Assembly: GCF_001522545.3 (NCBI RefSeq)
Contig: NC_031769.1
Location: 127,193,896-127,257,895, forward strand
Source of the DNA: Parus major
Taxonomy: Eukaryota; Chordata; Aves; Passeriformes; Paridae
Reading direction: 5' to 3'
DNA length: 64,000 nt
A program made the translations under genes and the position numbers. Below, piece by piece: positions 47,441 through 60,310 of this stretch. The notes under the pieces were generated by a model. The model was not told where the DNA came from. It saw only the letters and a list, made by a program, of their open reading frames with translations, and made no database searches. Numbering within the stretch: the first letter of the stretch is position 1; each line of letters begins with the position of its first letter.

Positions 47441-49823
47441 ATACCAGTCAAAATTCTGAGAGAATTAACAAGTTTACCAGATGGCATCTGCTGACAGGAG
47501 ATCATGGTGGTAAAGGAATCATTTCTGTAACACAGTTCCCCAAAAAATGTTCAGTGTAATAAATTACACTGGCAGGGAATATAGAAAGAATATTGAATTT
47601 CAGAGTGATTTAATGGGAAAGAGGATTATCAGAGAGTCAGAAGCTTTATTATTAAGGCCAAGGTTTGTTGTGTTTATTTATTAAAAGGTTGTTTAGTCAG
47701 GCAGTGGTGTTTGATGATACCAGGCTTGGAGAGAGGCAGTCAATAACAAGGCAGAGTGGATTACAGTTGAAGCTGGTGCTGATATACTACAGACAGAGAG
47801 TGAGATAGAAAGATCAGTGTCATGTAATTGATTGTAAAGAAATTTAAAGAGATGAAGGACTAAAAGGCAACAAGCATCCTCAGCAGGAATAGCAGGGGAG
47901 GGGTGGGAGTCTAAAAGAGAGTTAGAAGTTAAAAGCTAAGCTGTTTGACAGTATTGGTTGCATCTATTAAAAATAATGTATAAAAGTATAAATAGGCTTG
48001 AGAGAGAGAGAGAGATCCTTGAAAGGCATTTCAATGAGATCATACCATGAGTCCTGAACACATGTACTAAACCTGCACCCTCATTAGCAGCAGAAGTGTT
48101 AGAGCATCATTTTATGTAAGCAGAAGCTGGAGAAATTCAGTCCGGTCTGCTTCAACAAATGCAAAAAACAAGTTCATATGTATATTTGTGAGAGCCACAT
48201 TTTCTATTAATCAAATGCCAATGGACAGACCTGGAGTGAATTCACAGACCCACTACAATTATTCGAAAGGTTAATGCAGAGTGTTTTGTGATAGCTTTCC
48301 TCACCAAATGGCTGATATTATGTTCTCATGAATACTCATTTCCTTAAATGACAGAGTCTGGCCTGAAGAATAAAACCAATTGAAAATACACTAAGTAATA
48401 TTTATCACAGATTTTATTGCTCAAAGGGTCTGTGGAGATCATACCCTGACTGCTTGTCACAGATACCCTGGCAGCATCACCTTCATCCCGTGGCTTCTTC
48501 CCATCAACATGCAGCGGTCTGGGCTGAGGGTAACCTGGTAATGATTTCAGCTGTGATCCTTCCTGCATTCCTGTACATAATGTTTCTAAAAATTGGTATA
48601 TTTTCAAAGTAAGGGCTAAGAATATCTGAGAAATATTTCCTTCACATAAAAAGAAAACCACCATGCTAGAGGCTGGAGGGTAAAGTAATTTAGCTGCCTG
48701 ATATTTTCTGAGCCCTCTTCCATGAGCAAACCAGTGGTGACACGAAGCTGAAGTACCATTTCCAAACAGAAAGGGTAAAGCTGTCACCTGCACTGAAGGG
48801 GTGCCTGCAGGGGAGAGAACTGTCTCTTCTTTAGGCATTAGTGGGAAGTGTCCCATCTCCAGGCATCAGTGTGGTCTCACAGGAGCTATGGGCATACACC
48901 ACCTCGGCCCTGGGCTGTCCTCCCTGCCTAGGGCTTTGCACAGGCATTAATTTAACCCCTCATCATGCTCCAGAGCTCATGGACCTTGCCTATGTTTTTT
49001 CTTCCTACCTAACACAGGTTTTATTCTTGTTCAAATTATTTATCCCAGTGGACCTAAACTTTTGCTCAGTCCCCTGCTGAGTTCCTGAAAGATAATGAAC
49101 TAACTGATTTCTGGGTAATTTATGCATAAATTTATATACTGAGCTGTAGTTTAATCAAACTCCTTTGCCTTGTGTAGTATAATAGCAATATCTAATGAAA
49201 ACATATGAAGTATGTGTTCCATAATTACCTCAGACAGCTCATTTCGATTTGCTTCCTATTTAAATCCCCAAATTCCTATCTTCTTGCATTGTAAACACTT
49301 TCCTTCCTATCTCATCAATCTGAGTTATGTAAATGATGTGGGGGTGGGGGTACAATTAAATTTTTTCCTCAGTGTTATCAAAGGCCCTGTTCTCCCAGAA
49401 ACATCTGACTTGGGTGCACACAAAATATGGATTTTTATTTGACCGAAAAACAAAGTTAACATAAATCATAAATAATGGCAAACACAAGTAGAGTGGTATC
49501 ACTAGAGCCAGGGCATACAGACTTCTGGATTAATTATTTAGAAGATACAGACATTAGAAAACTGCCTTTGTGATACTCTACCAGAGACACTTAACATGAA
49601 ATACACCCAAAACAATGGCCTCAACTCTACTTTCACTGAAGGATAGTATACCTGGAGTTTCCACTTTGAGACCGATGTAGCTACAGCAATGCAACTCAGT
49701 GTTAGAGAATCCAGCACTGTTTTCTGAGGTCTCAGAGACTGACCATTTTTCAGAGCAGAGGAGAAGAAAATGAAAAACTTAAGTAAAGCTAGATATTTGC
49801 TGTGTAGAAAAATTGCTTTTCAC
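47441..49823. other. Non-coding DNA, partly purine-rich
   Basis: The purine-rich character continues to about 48,050. A short AG repeat is listed separately. The 170-codon minus-strand frame at 48,344-48,856 is the longest in the window, but it has no recognisable motif and no splice or promoter context that convinces me. Confidence 0.55.
48001..48014. repeat. AG dinucleotide repeat, 7 units
   Basis: Seven uninterrupted AG units. Confidence 0.9.
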
Positions 49824-49927
49824 CAGCCCAACACACTATTTCAACATCCACCTGCAGGGTTGCAGGTACATTTTCGCTGCATCCAGCAATAGTGAACTTG
49901 TAGTTATATATGGTGGCATTAATGCAC
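49824..49927 (-). other. Exon-like segment, minus strand
   Basis: A very strong acceptor on the minus strand (TTTTTTTCTTTGCCCTTTG then TTTAG) precedes 104 nt that are open in one frame and then a possible donor (GGGCTG followed by gtgaaa). The frame shows many codons of the purine-N-pyrimidine type. The peptide begins CINATIYNYKFTIAGC, with an N-glycosylation-type NAT and spaced cysteines, as expected of an extracellular domain. I do not recognise the family. It starts in phase 2 and does not join in frame to the neighbouring candidate at 50,226. It may be a real exon, a decayed exon, or chance. Confidence 0.25.
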
Positions 49928-50225
49928 CTAAACAAAGGGCAAAGAAAAAAACTATCAGCACAGATGCCAAGGCAGTATAGAAAGAAATTTTGAGTGTCTG
50001 ACAATTTGACATTCATGTAGCATTTCTGCTTCGAAAGATTATTCTTTCCCAGAATTAATTCCAGACATTTACAGTATAAGTGTCGGTTTGTTTTTTTATT
50101 ATTTTTCCCGAAGACTACAAGTTGCACATACACCATCAATGAAATGCAGCTACCTTTCTGACAAAACTGCAAGAAAAGGGTACAAAACAATATGATGCAA
50201 AAGCAGAAGATGAAGAGAGCCTAAC

Positions 50226-50373
50226 CAAGAGCACTGCAATAAGCACTGAACTGTTGACATATTTCAGCGGTTCTGCTTCATATACAGAGAACAAAGAGTG
50301 TTGGAGCAGCTTCTCAGGGAGTATGAAGTGAGAGCCATTTACACCAGATAAATTCTGCCCCCTGCTATCTAGT
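50226..50373 (-). other. Exon-like segment, minus strand
   Basis: After an acceptor (TTATTTGTCTCAG) on the minus strand come 148 nt open in one frame, ending at a weak donor (CTCTTG followed by gttagg). The middle of the peptide reads GVNGSHFILPEKLLQHSLFS and it contains two N-glycosylation-type sites (NGS, NSS) and a hydrophobic end. This is reminiscent of an extracellular segment, but no family is recognised. It starts in phase 2 and ends in phase 0, while the candidate at 49,824 needs phase 2. The two are therefore not consecutive exons unless an unseen exon lies between them. Confidence 0.2.
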
Positions 50374-53300
50374 CTGAGACAAATAATTTTATATTCAGCA
50401 AAAAACCCTGCTGAACCAAAGAGCAAATTCAACAGTTCAATGTAAGAAAGAAAAAAGTAGAAATTTGAGGTGTATGAGGCTTCAATTCTCAAGTGCAGGA
50501 TTTCAAAATCCAGAGCCACGTCCTCCTCCTCTCTCCCTGATTCCTTTAATTGCACCTTTTGCCCCTGTGATTTTTTTCTAAACACCGTACTACCGGTGGG
50601 TTATTTCCCTGTCTGGATCTACTCCTCTTCCATCTCCTGTGGTCAGTGTTTGTTCCTGCCAGGTCATGGCATCACTATCCTTCATGTTACAGAATTGATC
50701 AACAGCTGCACTACTTCTACTTTAAAAAATAGAATTAAAAAAAAAAGACTTCAGTATTTATTTCTTCAGTAATATGTTCACAGTAAACCACAGAGCTTCA
50801 CAATTCTGGGAACAAGTAATTTTTTGAGGAAAAATTAACAACAAAGCATGGCAAAATCCCTGTAAGAAGGTTTTTATCAACTCAGTATTACCTATTTCTA
50901 AGCTGGATCGTTTTCTCCAAAAATCGCATTACAATAAAAAGCCTTGGGTTCTTTTCCTCCTATGAAACAGTTTCTACATAGTAAACAGTTTGATTATTAG
51001 TTTTTAAGGCTCCCTTGTAAGAAATGTGCTACACAAGGAGAGTCCAATCCTACAAACAAGCTCCAAGGACCAGCTGTGGCAGGAGCTCAGAGTTAAAGAT
51101 CAGTTTTGATACATCTGCCCTAACACATCATTCATTTCTTGAATGAGGTAAGTAGAGATAAATGAGATTGTAATTCATTGACTGAAAATGTGTGAATAGA
51201 CATCCTTGATGTGCTTGGAAGGAATATGAGATCAGGGGAGAGCCAGCAAACTGCAGGCAACAGGCAATGAAGTGCCAATCTAGGAGTTCACAGGAAACGT
51301 GCACCTCATCAGCCCAAGGCTGACGAGTTATTGTCAAGCTGGTGGAACACTCCTTGCAGATGCTGCTTCTGTCCTAAAATTCACGTGGCTGTATGTTCAG
51401 TTCAACCCTCTCACCCACCCTCAAACTGCTCTGATATAATAACATCCTCCTTCAAGCTGAATATGTTACTGCTTACAAAGCAGCAGAAATATCTGTGTCT
51501 GGAGAAGTCTTATTGCTCAGGAACATGGAAATCATTTGACACTCTTGCTAGCTAGCCTAGGAAAGATAATCCAGGAACAACATCTCCTTCCAACTAACCG
51601 TCCTCCCAGGAAAGCTTTCAGGGAGAAAAACTGTAAGGGAGGAAGAGCAGTATGGAGCAGGGAAGTATTATCAGTATTATCACAAAGAGAAGAAGCCATG
51701 CAGAGGTGTTTTCTGTGTTGTGTAGTGGAGGTGTTATTGAAACAGAGCTGCTGAGTGCTGCCTGCCGTTCCCAAGGGAGAAGCGATTATCCAGCAGGTGA
51801 GGCTGCAGCAGGGGACAGGTTCAGAGGAAGCGGATCTGCAGCCATTAGACCATAGTTCTTCACATCCTGGGAGCAAATCTAGTATTCCTGAGCAGCATTC
51901 CTTAGTTGTTTAGGAGACAGGTTTGAAACCTTCTGGCAGAGGAGAGCCCATCTGCTGGGGTTGTCATGCCCAGCAGCCCGACAGAGGGGCGGCTGCTGCA
52001 GCTCTGTAGCCTCCGGATCAGCCGGCAGTGAGGCTGAGCGTGCATTCCCCACAGGCTCACACACACACCAGATGTACACACCTACATGTGTACCTGTGAC
52101 CAGCCACGTGGATCCACACAGATGGAAAACACAACCCTTGCAAGCACAAACAGCGCAGTGGCCTCATCCTGTTCCCCTCTCTAGATGATCAGGATGACAG
52201 CTGCTAATGGGAAGAAATGTATACCTGTATACACAACATATGGTTGTATATATAGGTACACATTTTGTGCTGTGGTACTAGCTGTCTCTAAACACTTTGT
52301 CTGCCCCAAAACTGTCCCTGGATCTCCCATCTCCCCAAGTGTTGACACCCAGATACATGGGTTCCTAAAGCAGCCCCTTCAGTTGCTGGTGGCTAACTGG
52401 CAGACCCTCTGGTCCCTGCCTGTCTTTCCAGCCACCAAGGCCAGTTTGATGTTTGGTAGCAACCCACACTGGTACAGGTACAGGTACAGGTACTGGTACA
52501 CAGGCAGTGCTCTGGCCTCTCCACTTCTGGCACCCCAGGCACCTGGGGCCCTACATCCTCTGGTACAACTCTAATTATTGGACCCATACACATGTAAAAT
52601 GTCCCTTACTCAGGAAAACAGTTCAAAACAGAGTTCAATTTGAAAACAGGGGCAGTGGTTCATGTCCCTGACCAGGGTATTGAAGCTCCTCTGTTTGCCC
52701 CTGTGTTTCTGGGATCCTTCATGTCATGAGTTTTTTATCCCACAACCCAACACCATCCTCTTTAGGAGAGGACCCACAGAAAGGGTAACAAATTGTTCTC
52801 TTCACTGAAGGCTGGCTCAAGCCTGACAAGACCTGTAATCATATTAGGATCTTGGACTTCCTGTTTCTCCACGCAGTGGGTGTGTAAGGCTATTTAACAT
52901 AGCTGATATTCCAGTTCTCTTTCTAAAATGGGGTTGAATGTGAAACAGCCTATTAAAACAGTATGAAGCTTTAAATTACTATGAAACATGAGAAACACGG
53001 TTCATCTGTCACCCTGAGTACAAATGCTCAGGTACCTGTCTATGCCCACAAATTATTTTTACTCTTCCCTTGACATCAAGGCTTTGATGACCACAATGTT
53101 TTAAATGTACCAACTAGTTTCAACCAAAATTTCTCAATGAGTGAGACCTCACAGTCTGTATTTTATGTGGGTTTGGGGGCTTTTTTATGAGAGTGGACAT
53201 CTGAATAGTTTTTACTGACTCCTTTAGAAGAAAACATTCAGAACTCATTCCTTATTACCTGTCAGAGAACTAAGACAAGAGCAAAAAATCTCCAGTGAGG

Positions 53301-53514
53301 CTTGACCCTGGCTGAGACACAGAGGACATGAAGCAGTCTTGATTTCACTGATTCTGGTGCTGAGGTACACCACTGGTTTCACTGGGTGTTCAGACAGCAT
53401 AATTCTCACCATATGCTGGATCACTTTGGCTTCTAGTACTGTCAGGGGAAGGCCATTTCCCATACACCACATCCTGGTACTGAATACAGACATTTTACTT
53501 CAACTCTTCTTCAA
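50374..53514. other. Unique non-coding DNA
   Basis: No gene recognised. It includes a GGTACA repeat, listed separately, and a small GC-richer patch with several CpGs at about 51,960-52,050. The patch is too small and isolated to call a CpG island. Several splice-like sites occur, for example a donor near 51,149 on the plus strand and a strong acceptor near 51,630 on the minus strand, but they do not define a coherent gene. Confidence 0.55.
52471..52500. repeat. GGTACA hexamer repeat, 5 units
   Basis: Five head-to-tail hexamers, four GGTACA and one GGTACT. Minor minisatellite-like repeat. Confidence 0.95.
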
Positions 53515-53640
53515 AGCACTCATCACTGTAACACCTAACTGGTTGAAAACCTTTTATGACTTTATCTACATAACAACCTGATGATGGAGAGAGGTATAAT
53601 TATCTCATTTGACTAGTGAGGAATGTGAAGAGATTAAGAT
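53515..53640 (+). mobile_element. MIR/L2-like relic
   Basis: The segment shows the conserved order of the old amniote MIR/L2 3' region: 'tttatctacataacaacctgatgatggagaggtataattatctcatttgactagtgaggaatgtgaagagattaag' in spaced, diverged form. It corresponds to the family's 'acaaccctgtgaggtaggtattattatcccattttacagatgagg' segment. An A run follows almost directly at 53,650, but MIR/L2 elements do not normally carry a long poly(A), so the two may be unrelated. Confidence 0.55.
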
Positions 53641-53649
53641 GAAAATAGT

Positions 53650-53668
53650 AAAAAAAAAAAAAAAAAAA
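53650..53668. repeat. A homopolymer, 19 nt
   Basis: Uninterrupted run of 19 A on the plus strand, just downstream of the MIR/L2-like relic. Confidence 0.95.
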
Positions 53669-56600
53669 GCCCATTAATTTTTGGTGCCCACTTTAGGATG
53701 TCTAGGAATTAATCTTTTAGAGTACTTAGCGTAATGTAGTTGTATACACTCAAGAATTTCACTGCAGTCACAAGTGCTTGGCACTTTTTATGTAGAAACT
53801 CTCATCTAAAGCTTCAAATAGGAGAATGTGCAATTATTGGCCAATCCAAACAACTGTCCAGCATCACACCAGAACCTGGTAGTGGAATGAGGGAGACAAT
53901 CCAGTTTTCCAGGGGTTCCCTGACACTGCCTTCTCTTTTCATGACATCCTGCCTAAAGCTCTGAGTGTAACCTAACAGCAGTCAAAAAGAAAGCAAAGAC
54001 CCTACAGGTAATAATAAACATTTTCCCACACAGATATAACATACCCACCCTTCCAGGAACTGAGTGAGCCAAGAGTTCTTTGGAAAGCAGTTGGGATCAT
54101 GTGAGTACAGGCTGTGCTCTTTCACAAAGGCCTCTGATTAAGAGTTCACAGATGGACACCATTCTTCTAATCCCTCTCTCCTAAACCTCCTTTCTCCTTT
54201 CTTCTAATTTTGGAACTCTTGGATTTACATTCAGAAAGTCCTCTGAACACAATGTTTTCTCCAATACAACACAATTGCATATGTACCATCAAAACAAGCA
54301 CTAGGAATCTCTTTTCCTTCCAGAAATACGCCATTTAAAATAGAGACCTATAGAAAGCACAATTTTTTGCAATACCATTGCTATTTATCTTGAATTCCTG
54401 GCAAATTTTGGTCCTGATTTTCTGTGGATATTGACAGGATTGTAAAACAACTTGTCTCAGAAAGTTCTGGGTGGGCATGCTCCTGCATCTCAGATATTCA
54501 ATGATATATCAGAAAAATCTATCTCATCCATACCACCTTTTCTAGAGGTAGTTTTCTGATATCAAATGATCAAAACATTTTTAAGATGTGCAGACTTTTC
54601 AGTTTGTTGGACTGGCAATACTTACATCTGGTCTTTTTGAAACCAGATCATCCACACTGAGATGATACTTGTCAAGCAGCATCAAGTAATAGTGTCTAGT
54701 AAGAGTCTTAATGTCAGGCACATCAGTTTCTAATTTAACTCATAAAATAGTTAAAGTAATCCATTAATCTCACTTTTATACATACAGATAAGAGCACAAG
54801 CAGCTCATTGGCTCAGGCAGTAGCCACCATTTTATATTTTCTCTTCTTATTTGATGCTTGTTTCAGCATCTCTCTCCCCTTCAACATAAAATACATTGAA
54901 ATATTGTGAATATTCACAACACACAGACTTCCTAGGACATGTGTGAGCCGCAAAAGTATTTAACTCAGATGTTGATGTGGAAAAATAAAGGTCAGTCTTC
55001 ACTGTGAAGGTGCAATTGCATCATTTTGACTTAAAAATAAAGAAATAGATGTAGAAGGAGGATGTGTATGGGAGTAAAAGAAAACGAAATGTAACATTTT
55101 CTCATGTTTAGCAAAAAAGAACATAAAACAAATGTAAGAAGGACTTGAAACACTGGGTTGTTTCATCTACAGTGGGCAGCAAGGAAAAGAGGAACACACA
55201 GAGGAGCCAGTGGTGTCATGCAAAGCAAATGGCAATGGGGACATTCTCCAAGAAACTCCATCACTCCCAGGACATCCTCAGCACAGAGATGTATTCAGAC
55301 AGCATGAATTAGCTGTGAGTTAATACATTTTGGAGGGTTCTACTTGAATGGAAGATACACATGGGCCATTTCTGAAAAATGAATATTCTATAGTTAGCAT
55401 CATTAAACACGGGATAACTGCCTCCCACAACAATAACACTGTCTACAGCATTTGTCATGTTTCCAAATATGGGAGATGCCACTGAACAGATAAGCATGAC
55501 AGCTTGGTAAATAGCCAAAGCAACCCTTACAAGTTATGCCTATGTCAAGTAATATTTTTGACCTGATTTGTACAGTATGAGTGGGGAAAATAAATATTTT
55601 ATTTTGAAAGTTTCCTGGAAAAATAACGAAATGATCCAAAACAGACCCTCAAGTGACAGTCTGTTAATTTAAAAGTATACTATATGATAGGAAGCATGTT
55701 TTCCAATTAGGCATCCGTGGCTGCACTGTATTTTGAAAAGACTGAGAAAATATACAAGACTGGCTTTGTTGATCTGATAGTGCTCTGAAATTACTAGCCA
55801 TAAATTTTCCCATACATCTTTACAGAAGCACACTTTGGCCATCCCTGAGGGCATGAGAAAAAGCTCTATGGCCCTGCACTAGACTGGTAAAGGCTAGGGT
55901 TGTCAGCCAATTTATAGAAGAGCTGAAGACTTTTCTCTCTCCTAGAATGATTATCTTTGTAATGAAAATTTTTAGTCTAGTCTAAAACCAAAATACTGCT
56001 AAACATATCTAGCTATCTTCACAGAAGTGAAAGGGTTCACACTGCTAGAGGAGAAAAACTGGGTTTGCAGCCCAGAATAATTTTTAGTTGTGTGGTTTTG
56101 TGTGTATTTTTGTACAGACACACATGCTCTTACAAACCTGCATCTATACATTGTGTATTGTTATATCCAGGAACCATTTTAAAAAGAAACAGCAAAAAGG
56201 GAAGGAAAAAACCCCACCACTGACGCAGAAGAGACAAAAAAACAACTGAAGGACTAGTCAGAACAACAAAAGGAATGACTCGTTTCAGGATGTCTGTAAG
56301 TATCATGGCAATAATATCTAATTAGGTTAAGTGTTCTATTTAATAATTCACTGTGTAATGAGATAGAGTAACAGAAAGTAATGGGATTTGTCAAAGCCCA
56401 AGACAGCACAGTATAAAACATGTTAGATATTTAAAACACTTTCAGAGTAACAAGATCAGTTGATTTAAAAGCCATTTATGATGTTGTGCTGTTGTGAACT
56501 GCCACATCCTATGGGTTATGGGAAAGCTGTTTACTTGTCCTTTTAAAACTTTTTTTGTCACCGACTTTCAGGAGGAGATTATCTCTGTGCACTAAGCAAA

Positions 56601-58436
56601 CTGCATAAAAGCAGAAAACTATGAAAATATGTATTCTTAAGCCTTTCTGAGGCAGAAAAGAAAAAAGAAAAGAGAAAATATACCTCCTATAAAATAGTCA
56701 GTACATAATCTCAGAAGTTCATTATAGCCTTGAGCACACTGGTTTGCATCCCAGATTAAAGGATTTTCAAAAGGAACTGTGATTGTCTTGTCACGGTTGA
56801 GCTAGATATTAGTTGGCTGAGCTGAGTATCAAATATGGGAAATTAGTTGCCATTAAAAGCTAGCTTCAGGCAGTTCATTTCTCATCAGCCAAGCTGTGTG
56901 AGCCTCCTGCTGTGGACAGTGAACATTAGCTTACTAAATACTTTTGCTAATCAGACACCACATTACTAACAGAGGTGCCTGAATTTAGAGAGGAGGAGTT
57001 GGATGGCAGATACTGAAAATCTGTCTGAGGTAAGATTAACTGCTTTTCTTTATCAGAAGAGTTAACTTGTGTTTTCCCCAGGCCTCTATTTTTAAAAAAT
57101 GATAAGACCAAATACTTCTCTGGTTTAGTTTCTTCTTTTTGAACCATTCTTTTATCATTATTATTTTCAGTCCTGGGAAAGCCATGGAGGAGACAAATTG
57201 AGTCAAGGTAACTTAAAAGTTAGATAATAGGAATTTTCTGCATTGGTGATGTATTAGGAACTTGCTGGCTTGGAGGATAACAACTATTTGTGACACCTTG
57301 GCAAACACCATCATCTTCGAAATAAAATCTGTGCACAGTGTGAGGTGCAGAGAGATGCAGCAGGACATGACATACTGGGCTGCTTTCAAGGAAGAAATAA
57401 TCTGTTTTTGACAAAATCAGAACAAACTTGAGTGTGTGACCTAGCCCCAAATTTATTTTACTTTTATTGCAACAGTGGTTTGGAAACATTAGTGATATTT
57501 TTCTTCTCTTAGCATGCTCCTTTGCATTTACTGCATTGCTATAGCCACACACACCAAAGCAGAAGTTTCTGGTCTTACTAGATTTCCAGGAAGATCTCTT
57601 GGTAATGAGGAAATTGAGTAGGTAACCTGCAGGTAAATGTGTTTGACCTAAAATGAACAGGCAGATTTTCACGTGTCTCTAGACTATTTTGTTGATGTTA
57701 CAAATGCCTTTGGGAGTATCGTTTGCCATTAACCCAGTACATTAGACAGGGAGATAGAAACTCAGTAGGACAATTTGTCCAGGAGATGCAACATTCAGGA
57801 GCAATGGGAAGACTGAGCTAAGGAGCGTTGTAACCAAAGCCAGTCATGTTCCTTGTAAGATAAACTCTTATACAAAAAAAAACTGCTCTGCAGAGAAGAT
57901 GCCTAATACCTAGGACAGGACACAGATGCAGCAGCTACACATCTCATCCCACCTCACTACCCCAGCTTCTAACCAACTCCCAAAACTTCTACTGCTGTTA
58001 ATACAAAGTAAAAAGGTCTTTTAAACATGAAGAGGAAGGGACTGTGCCTTAGGTCTCTGTTCTGACGCTGGGCCTCAACACAGTGATCAGCTCTAAAGTC
58101 ATCCTGTAGGTAAGCATCTCAGCTCTTTTATGTCTTATTTCAAGAAAACAGATAAGTGGACGAGTAAACCAATTTTCTCTGCTTGATGAAAAAGGTAGAA
58201 AAAACTGCTTCCTGAGAGTAATGATGAAGGCAGTTCTGAGCTCCTCTTCACTTTCAAGATTTTTGTGCCTCTAGACAAGCTCAGGAGTAGATCTTTAAAC
58301 ACCAGATGAACTGCAACCTCAGAATCAAAAGCCAGTAAAGATTTTTGAAAACCACTGTGAAAATTCTGAATATACAAATGACAATATTTATGCCTAGCAC
58401 TGAGGAACACACCACCTTGTCTATCTCTATAGTCCA

Positions 58437-58461
58437 GGAAACAAGAATAGGAAACAAGAAT
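58437..58461. repeat. Short direct repeat
   Basis: GGAAACAAGAAT occurs twice with 13-nt spacing. Minor local duplication. Confidence 0.9.
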
Positions 58462-60264
58462 GTCCAGCTGGCCTCAAGCAATGGGCCATTTGGCCAAGTG
58501 GTCTGCCCCAGCAGCAGCAGTGTGAAACACCTGGCCCTCCTCTCTAATCCATTCACAGTAGTCCCAAAATTGGAGATGATGGAGGGTGCATTCATTTATT
58601 CACTCATTACTGTACTGTTGGTCTGTGGATTTGTCCATCTTTTCTTTGAACCAGCTGAAACCATCTTTCTGTACAAGCTCGTCCAGAGCTTCCTTCTGTC
58701 TGTTTTAAAGCAGTCTTGCAGTAGTTACTGAGTGCCTGGACAACTGGTGGATGAAAAAGATCCATTAACATTAGCCATCATCTCCATGATTTTATATCTC
58801 TAAACACCTTTCACTCTCACCAATCTTTTCCTCTATACGAGTTTCAGTTCGGGTGTCTCCTCATAATGTCTAATATTTCCTCTCCCTAATGGTTACCTCT
58901 CCTTCTCTGTTTATTATAAAGACACCTAGAAATTACTGGAGCTCAAGTCTGGAAATCTAGGAACGTAGAATAAATTTATAGACATCATCAGATTTCTGTG
59001 CCCTGTTTTCTCCAGTTGTGCACACCTCCCAGCTGTCATTTGTCAACATGTACAAACACAGTGCAGCATCCTCTAGAGTTAGCCAGAGGCTTTCTGGCTC
59101 CCCAAAGGCTGTTACAGGTTTTGGAATCTTCAGGATATGCTCTCTGATCAAAAACATCTAGAAGCTAAAACTTTTCAGAGCATTTAGAAAGTTTGATTTG
59201 GGATATCTCTCTTTTTCTTTTTGCTCAGGGCTCATCTTCTCACCAGTAACATGGCAGGTTTAAAATGTGTCCTATTTATCTGTGGCAAAAAGGAGATCCT
59301 TTCAGCCTGTGCAGAACTGCACTGTACACATTCACTGAAAATAACTGAATAAAATTCCAGAGGTATTTGCAAAACTAAATACCTAATGAGCAACTGTACT
59401 TCCAGTACTTGAGCTATTCTTTTGTGGTTTGTCAGTACAAAACAAAATGTAGCTAAGTTACTCTGACTCACTACTTAACAGCTCTGCATACATTAATGAT
59501 TGCACTTACTAAAAGCTTTAAATTGGTACCAGTTTGATGGAAACTGTCAAGCCTACAGTCATTGTTTCTGACAGTATTATGTGTTTCAAGTTATTGTACC
59601 ACTTAGTGCCTTGTTTCCTCACGTAACAGTTTTATGTTGGAAGGTCTGTTTTGTTAAAGATGTTTTTACTGTATGGGCTCAAAAGAGGATTACAGTTTCT
59701 CTGAGTGAACTGATCACATGAGGGAGGGGAAGCAGGTCAATTCAGCTTCCAAATTTAAGGAAGGTGTTTTATCCTCTACATATGGTGAATGTAAATTTTA
59801 TTGAAAGCCCTGAATTAACTGCAGGCTCCTGTTGAAGCTATACAAATAGTGTCATATGTGCCCTGGAAAGAGAGACTTCATTGTTTGTCTTCTGGTAGCA
59901 CTCTGCTTTCTGGAGCCTAAAAGACAATTACTTCCTTGCAAACACAGGCAGATTAAATAAGCCACATTTTGTCCTTTTTGCCATCTGCCCCTTGCTTACT
60001 TTATTTTAAGCTGCATGACTAAGCTTTACTATCTGACATGTGAAGGTGGGACATGCTGTTTTTCTGCTCGGCTCCTTGAGGCTTGTAATGAATCCGAAGA
60101 AGCAGAACGGATCTGCAAAGGAGTGAGTCAGAAAATCAGTAACTGTACAATAATTACTTGCTGTGCCAAATAGCAGGACTTGGATCATAACATAACAAAA
60201 TCTCCTCAAGGAAGTTTCATGATGCAAGAGAAATATATTTTTATTTCTTCTAAAAAAATAGCTG

Positions 60265-60310
60265 GTGGGCCTGATTCTGTTCCTCATGTAGCTCCACCAG
60301 CAAAAAACAG
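60265..60310. repeat. Relic of an old amniote interspersed repeat
   Basis: GGGCCTGATTCTGTTCCTCA followed by TGTAGCTCCACCAGC is a diverged, reverse-orientation form of the repeat seen at 38,320 and 40,605 ('gggcctgattctgctctcatttacacc'). Family name uncertain. Confidence 0.45.

Noticed and set aside
48344..48856. Longest open frame in the window, 170 codons, minus strand
   Set aside because: No recognisable domain, no codon pattern or splice context. A few open frames of this size are expected by chance in 64 kb read in six frames.
50148..50160. 13-nt micro-exon between the two exon-like segments at 50 kb
   Set aside because: It has acceptor and donor consensus, but its length does not repair the phase mismatch between the neighbours.
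51532..51640. Strong minus-strand acceptor followed by an open frame
   Set aside because: Two different frames are open after the acceptor and neither gives a recognisable peptide. It shows how often good acceptors occur by chance here.
56947..57147. Possible exons near 57 kb on both strands
   Set aside because: The plus strand offers an acceptor, an ATG and a donor around 57,027. The minus strand offers a Ser-rich open segment ending in a stop, but its acceptor is poor. The two readings conflict and neither has outside support.
57220..57672. 150-codon open frame, minus strand
   Set aside because: No known domain, no convincing acceptor or donor; treated as chance.
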